The notes beneath the pieces are model-generated. The model was not told the origin of the DNA. It ran no database searches and was given only the letters and a program-made list of their open reading frames with translations. The position numbers and the translations under genes were made by a program. Shown one piece after another: positions 61,104 through 64,000 of a stretch of 64,000 nt of DNA; the stretch's first letter is position 1; each line of letters starts with the position of its first letter. The stretch is from Gymnodinialimonas sp. 202GB13-11 (lineage in GTDB: Bacteria; Pseudomonadota; Alphaproteobacteria; Rhodobacterales; Rhodobacteraceae). The DNA is taken from the NCBI RefSeq assembly GCF_040932485.1, contig NZ_JBFRBH010000001.1, positions 3,398,212-3,462,211 on the forward strand, in the 5' to 3' direction.

Positions 61104-61610
61104 CTACACCACTCCGTCGAGAAAGCGGCTCACCTGCGCGGGAGAGCAGAGGTGATGGACCGTGACATGCGGGCCCGCTTCTTCCATCCATCGGAGGTTG
61201 GCAAGGCGGTTCTTTTCGCGCGTGTCCCAGATCCACTTCCAGAATTCGAAACTGACCTGTTCGGGACAGCCATCGGGCAGGTCGGGACGCGTGCGGCCGT
61301 AGTGAAGAAATGTCCGTTTTCCCACGCGCCAGGCGCGGAGCCAGAGTCGGAAATCGAGGTTGATGAGGGTGTCACAGCGCAAGAGGCGGTGTTCCTTGGT
61401 GGCGCCCAGGCCGCCCTCAAAGATCCACGTGTCGCTGTTCTGAACCTCCATCGCCAGTGCGATCTTCTCTGTGCGGGCTCGTTCGACCCATCCGGACATC
61501 CAGTGGATTTGATCCATGTGGTAGACAGGCAGGCCGGTTTTTTCGCCCAGAAGGCGTGCCAGTGTTGATTTGCCGCTACCGGGCTGGCCAATGATCATGA
61601 CGCGTTTCAT
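61104..61610 (-). CDS. P-loop NTPase (adenylate-kinase-like, FlaR type)
   Basis: A 168-residue P-loop protein. Walker A GQPGSGKST lies at residues 8-16, followed by LARLLGEKTGLPVYHMDQIHW. Such small ATPases often act as nucleotide or shikimate kinase relatives; the substrate is unknown. It starts seven bases after the ABC transporter stop and is probably in the same transcript. Confidence 0.85.
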   Translation of the reverse strand: MKRVMIIGQPGSGKSTLARLLGEKTGLPVYHMDQIHWMSGWVERARTEKIALAMEVQNSDTWIFEGGLGATKEHRLLRCDTLINLDFRLWLRAWRVGKRTFLHYGRTRPDLPDGCPEQVSFEFWKWIWDTREKNRLANLRWMEEAGPHVTVHHLCSPAQVSRFLDGVV

Positions 61611-61616
61611 GGTGCC

Positions 61617-63476
61617 TCATTCAGCTGCGGCCATGTCATCGATGCCGATGAAACCGCCGGATTGGCGGGTCCAGTAGCGGGCGTAGAGGCCGTCTTGGGC
61701 GAGAAGGGCGTCGTGTGTGCCGTCTTCCACGATCCGGCCCTGATCCAGCACGATGATGCGGTCCATGGCGCTGAGCGTGGACAGGCGGTGGGCGATGGCG
61801 ATGGTGGTCTTACCCTCCATTACGCGGGTCAGCGTGTCCTGGATGGCGGCTTCAACTTCGGAGTCCAAAGCGCTGGTGGCCTCGTCCAGCACCAGAACCG
61901 GCGCGTCCTTGAGGAACGCGCGGGCGAGCGCAATACGCTGGCGCTGGCCGCCGCTCAGCTTCACGCCCCGTTCACCGAGAAAGGCGTCGTAGCCCTTGCG
62001 ATCCCTGAAGTCCTGAAGGTCGAGGATAAAGTCATGCGCTTCAGCCCGTTTGGCGGCCGCGATGACCTCTTCCTCCGTGGCATCAGGACGGCCATAAAGG
62101 ATGTTGTCGCGCGCGGTCCGATTGAACATCGCGGTTTCCTGCGTGACCATCGCGATCTGCTGGCGGAGGCTGTCTTGTGTGACATGCGCCACGTCCTGCC
62201 CGTCTATCAAGATACGACCCTGTTCTGCATCGTAGAGCCGCATCAAGAGGTTCACGAGGGTGGATTTACCTGCTCCGGATGCGCCAACAACACCAAGTTT
62301 CTGGCCGGGCTCCACAACCAGATGGATGCGATCCACGCCGCCCGCCCGTTGGCCATAGGCGAAGCTGACATTTTCGAATTCCACACGCCCGGTCAGGCGG
62401 GAAAGGGCGCTGGCATCGGGTGCGTCGGTCAGGCCATGGGCGGGCGTTAGTGTGCGCATCCCGTCCTCCAACTCGCCGATGTTGGAGTAGATGCCCATGA
62501 GAGTGAAGCTGACCCAGCCGGTCATTTGGCTGATGCGCATGGAGATCGCGCCAATGGCCGCGATGTCGCCGGGGGTCACGGCCCCGGTGCGCCACAGCAG
62601 GACCGCACCAATGACCAACAGAACAGGCAACAGGCCCGCAACGGCCATCAGAACGAAGCGGAACGCGGTGGACAGATAACCGAAATGCAGCGCCGCCTCG
62701 CGGTAACCGGACATGGCTTCGATAGCGGCTGTATCCTCATGATCCGTGTGGCCGAACAGTTTGACCGTTTTGATGTTTGTTACGGTGTCGACCACCTGGC
62801 CCGTGACATTCGCACGGGCCGCGGCGCGGGCTTTGGCGCGGATACGGATGCGGGGCAGGTACCAGCGGATCAGGGCGGCGTAGACCCCCATCCAAAGGAT
62901 CAACATGACCGCGATGCGCCAATCGATGGCGACGAGCAGGCCAATCGTGCCGAAAATGGTGATCACGGCGTAAACGGCGGCTGAGATGACTTCCTGCACG
63001 ACGTTTACCAGCGCGGAGGCTGATTGAGCCTGTTTCTGCGCGATGCGCCCCGCGAAATCATTGTCGAAGAAGGTGACATCGTGGCCGAGGGTCCAGCGGT
63101 GCAGACGGGACTGGATCAATGGCGCGAGGTTAGGCGGCAAAACGATGCCGGTGAAGGCAGCGGAGAGGCCAAAGAATAGCGGACGGATCAGCAGGTAGAA
63201 GCCGATATAGGCTGCGATCAGCAGCGCGTTGTCGGCCAGGTACGATGCGCTTTCGCTTGTGGTGCTGTCGATCATCACGCCGAGAAACCAGGCTGATACG
63301 ACCTCCATAAGACCGGCCATACCGGACGCTGCGGCGGCTAGTAAGATGACGGGCCAGGCGCCGGACAGGCACCACTTGATGAACGCCCACAACGTTTGGG
63401 GTGGTGGGCCGTCGGCGCGCGCAAAGGGCGGAATGAGGCTTCCAAGCCAGATGCCCAAGCGTTTGATTTGGGTCAT
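61617..63476 (-). CDS. ABC exporter half-transporter (MsbA/LmrA type)
   Basis: A 619-residue protein with an N-terminal six-helix domain (about 30-330) and a C-terminal ATPase. Walker [21 protein letters not shown], signature LSGGQRQR and Walker [14 protein letters not shown] are complete. Substrate is unknown; lipid or peptide export is usual. It starts in ATGA overlap with the upstream half-transporter. The C-terminal [13 protein letters not shown] matches the partner end, so the two are paralogues that may form a heterodimer. Confidence 0.93.
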   Translation of the reverse strand: MTQIKRLGIWLGSLIPPFARADGPPPQTLWAFIKWCLSGAWPVILLAAAASGMAGLMEVVSAWFLGVMIDSTTSESASYLADNALLIAAYIGFYLLIRPLFFGLSAAFTGIVLPPNLAPLIQSRLHRWTLGHDVTFFDNDFAGRIAQKQAQSASALVNVVQEVISAAVYAVITIFGTIGLLVAIDWRIAVMLILWMGVYAALIRWYLPRIRIRAKARAAARANVTGQVVDTVTNIKTVKLFGHTDHEDTAAIEAMSGYREAALHFGYLSTAFRFVLMAVAGLLPVLLVIGAVLLWRTGAVTPGDIAAIGAISMRISQMTGWVSFTLMGIYSNIGELEDGMRTLTPAHGLTDAPDASALSRLTGRVEFENVSFAYGQRAGGVDRIHLVVEPGQKLGVVGASGAGKSTLVNLLMRLYDAEQGRILIDGQDVAHVTQDSLRQQIAMVTQETAMFNRTARDNILYGRPDATEEEVIAAAKRAEAHDFILDLQDFRDRKGYDAFLGERGVKLSGGQRQRIALARAFLKDAPVLVLDEATSALDSEVEAAIQDTLTRVMEGKTTIAIAHRLSTLSAMDRIIVLDQGRIVEDGTHDALLAQDGLYARYWTRQSGGFIGIDDMAAAE

Positions 63477-64000
63477 TCCGCGGCCTCCCCTGTGTCGATA
63501 CCAATGAACCCGCCCGATTGGCGCGCCCAGAAATTCGCATATAGGCCGTTTGCCGCGAGAAGCGCGTCGTGCGTGCCGTCTTCGACGATGCGGCCATCGT
63601 CGAGCACAACGATCCGGTCCATTCGGGCGATGGTGGAGAGGCGGTGGGCGATTGCTATGACGGTCTTGCCCTCCATGACGCCATAGAGCGTATCCTGGAT
63701 CTGCGCCTCGACTTCGCTATCGAGCGCCGAGGTGGCTTCGTCCAACACAAGGACCGGCGCATCTTTGAGGATCACGCGGGCGAGGGTGACGCGTTGGCGT
63801 TGTCCGCCACTGAGCTTCACGCCGCGTTCGCCGACATGGGCGTCGTAGCCTTTGCGGCCCTGCGGATCTTCGAGGTCGAGGATGAAGTCATGCGCTTCGG
63901 CCCGGTGGGCGGCGGCCAGCATCATCTCTTCGCTGGCATCGGGCCGCCCGTAAAGGATGTTGTCGCGCACAGAGCGGTGAAGCAGGGAAGATTCCTGTTG
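63473..64000 (-). CDS. ABC exporter half-transporter, C-terminal ATPase part (cut by window end)
   Basis: Only the last 175 or so residues are visible, from mid-ATPase at 64000 to the stop. The signature [18 protein letters not shown] and Walker [21 protein letters not shown] are complete; the D-loop and H-loop (AIAHRLST) follow. Walker A and the membrane domain lie beyond the window. It ends in ATGA overlap with the next half-transporter. Its end [13 protein letters not shown] shares a motif with that protein. Confidence 0.93.
   Translation of the reverse strand, partial: QQESSLLHRSVRDNILYGRPDASEEMMLAAAHRAEAHDFILDLEDPQGRKGYDAHVGERGVKLSGGQRQRVTLARVILKDAPVLVLDEATSALDSEVEAQIQDTLYGVMEGKTVIAIAHRLSTIARMDRIVVLDDGRIVEDGTHDALLAANGLYANFWARQSGGFIGIDTGEAAE

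Noticed and set aside
1-64000. CRISPR arrays, insertion sequences, rRNA, prophage genes or toxin-antitoxin pairs
   Set aside because: No regular direct repeats, transposase motifs, rRNA segments or phage structural genes were seen on reading both strands.

Overview
The window looks like a GC-rich alphaproteobacterial chromosome, most likely an aerobic anoxygenic phototroph of the Rhodobacterales (Roseobacter group). The first 14.7 kb is the right-hand part of a photosynthesis gene cluster in an order known from roseobacters. It holds an oxygen-dependent cyclase (acsF) and a spheroidene monooxygenase (crtA), as expected for bacteriochlorophyll a and spheroidenone made in air. Genus and species cannot be fixed from the sequence alone.

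Photosynthesis region (1-14739). The plus-strand run is bchM (3' end)-lhaA-puhA-puhB-puhC-small unknown gene-acsF-puhE-hemA-cycA. It covers light-harvesting and reaction-centre assembly, the H subunit, the E-ring cyclase, 5-aminolevulinate synthase and a soluble cytochrome c2. Most junctions are 4-base overlaps. A bidirectional terminator separates it from the minus-strand operon crtA-bchI-bchD-bchO (carotenoid ketolation and Mg-chelatase). crtI-crtB diverge from crtA across about 130 bases that carry two exact TGT-N12-ACA sites, the pattern of the aerobic repressor PpsR/CrtJ. The cluster ends abruptly after crtB.

Housekeeping and transport region (14740-45900). This stretch contains two EamA permeases, split MnmD/MnmC-type tRNA modification genes, a flavin reductase, a ThDP enzyme, an MscS channel, leuC, leuB and leuD at three separate places, an iron-type ABC permease far from its likely binding protein (which has a TGA-N9-TCA iron box), one tRNA-Pro(CGG), a LysR/epimerase pair with twin operators, a HupE/DUF4198 pair, two MFS carriers, a DEAD-box helicase and asd. 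A base-composition anomaly (about 28340-29900) holds an orphan membrane protein that I do not recognise.

Regulation, carbon and isoprenoid region (45900-64000). A minus-strand operon encodes a beta carbonic anhydrase, an SbtA-type bicarbonate carrier and a PII-like SbtB-type protein. Further on are petP-petR (regulators first described next to the bc1 genes of Rhodobacter capsulatus), a deacetylase-like gene and xseB-ispA-dxs, which supply isoprenoids for the carotenoids and the bacteriochlorophyll tail. Next comes a NaChBac-type sodium channel translationally overlapping a Crp/Fnr regulator, then an RNA methyltransferase. A pair of half-size ABC exporters closes the window, the second cut by the window end.

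No CRISPR array, insertion sequence, rRNA, prophage or recognisable defence cassette was seen. The best candidates for something not yet described are the small gene between puhC and acsF, the orphan membrane protein at 28731-29666, the channel/regulator pair at 57.7-59.4 kb, and the ribbon-helix-helix/relaxase-like gene behind a perfect CtrA-type box.
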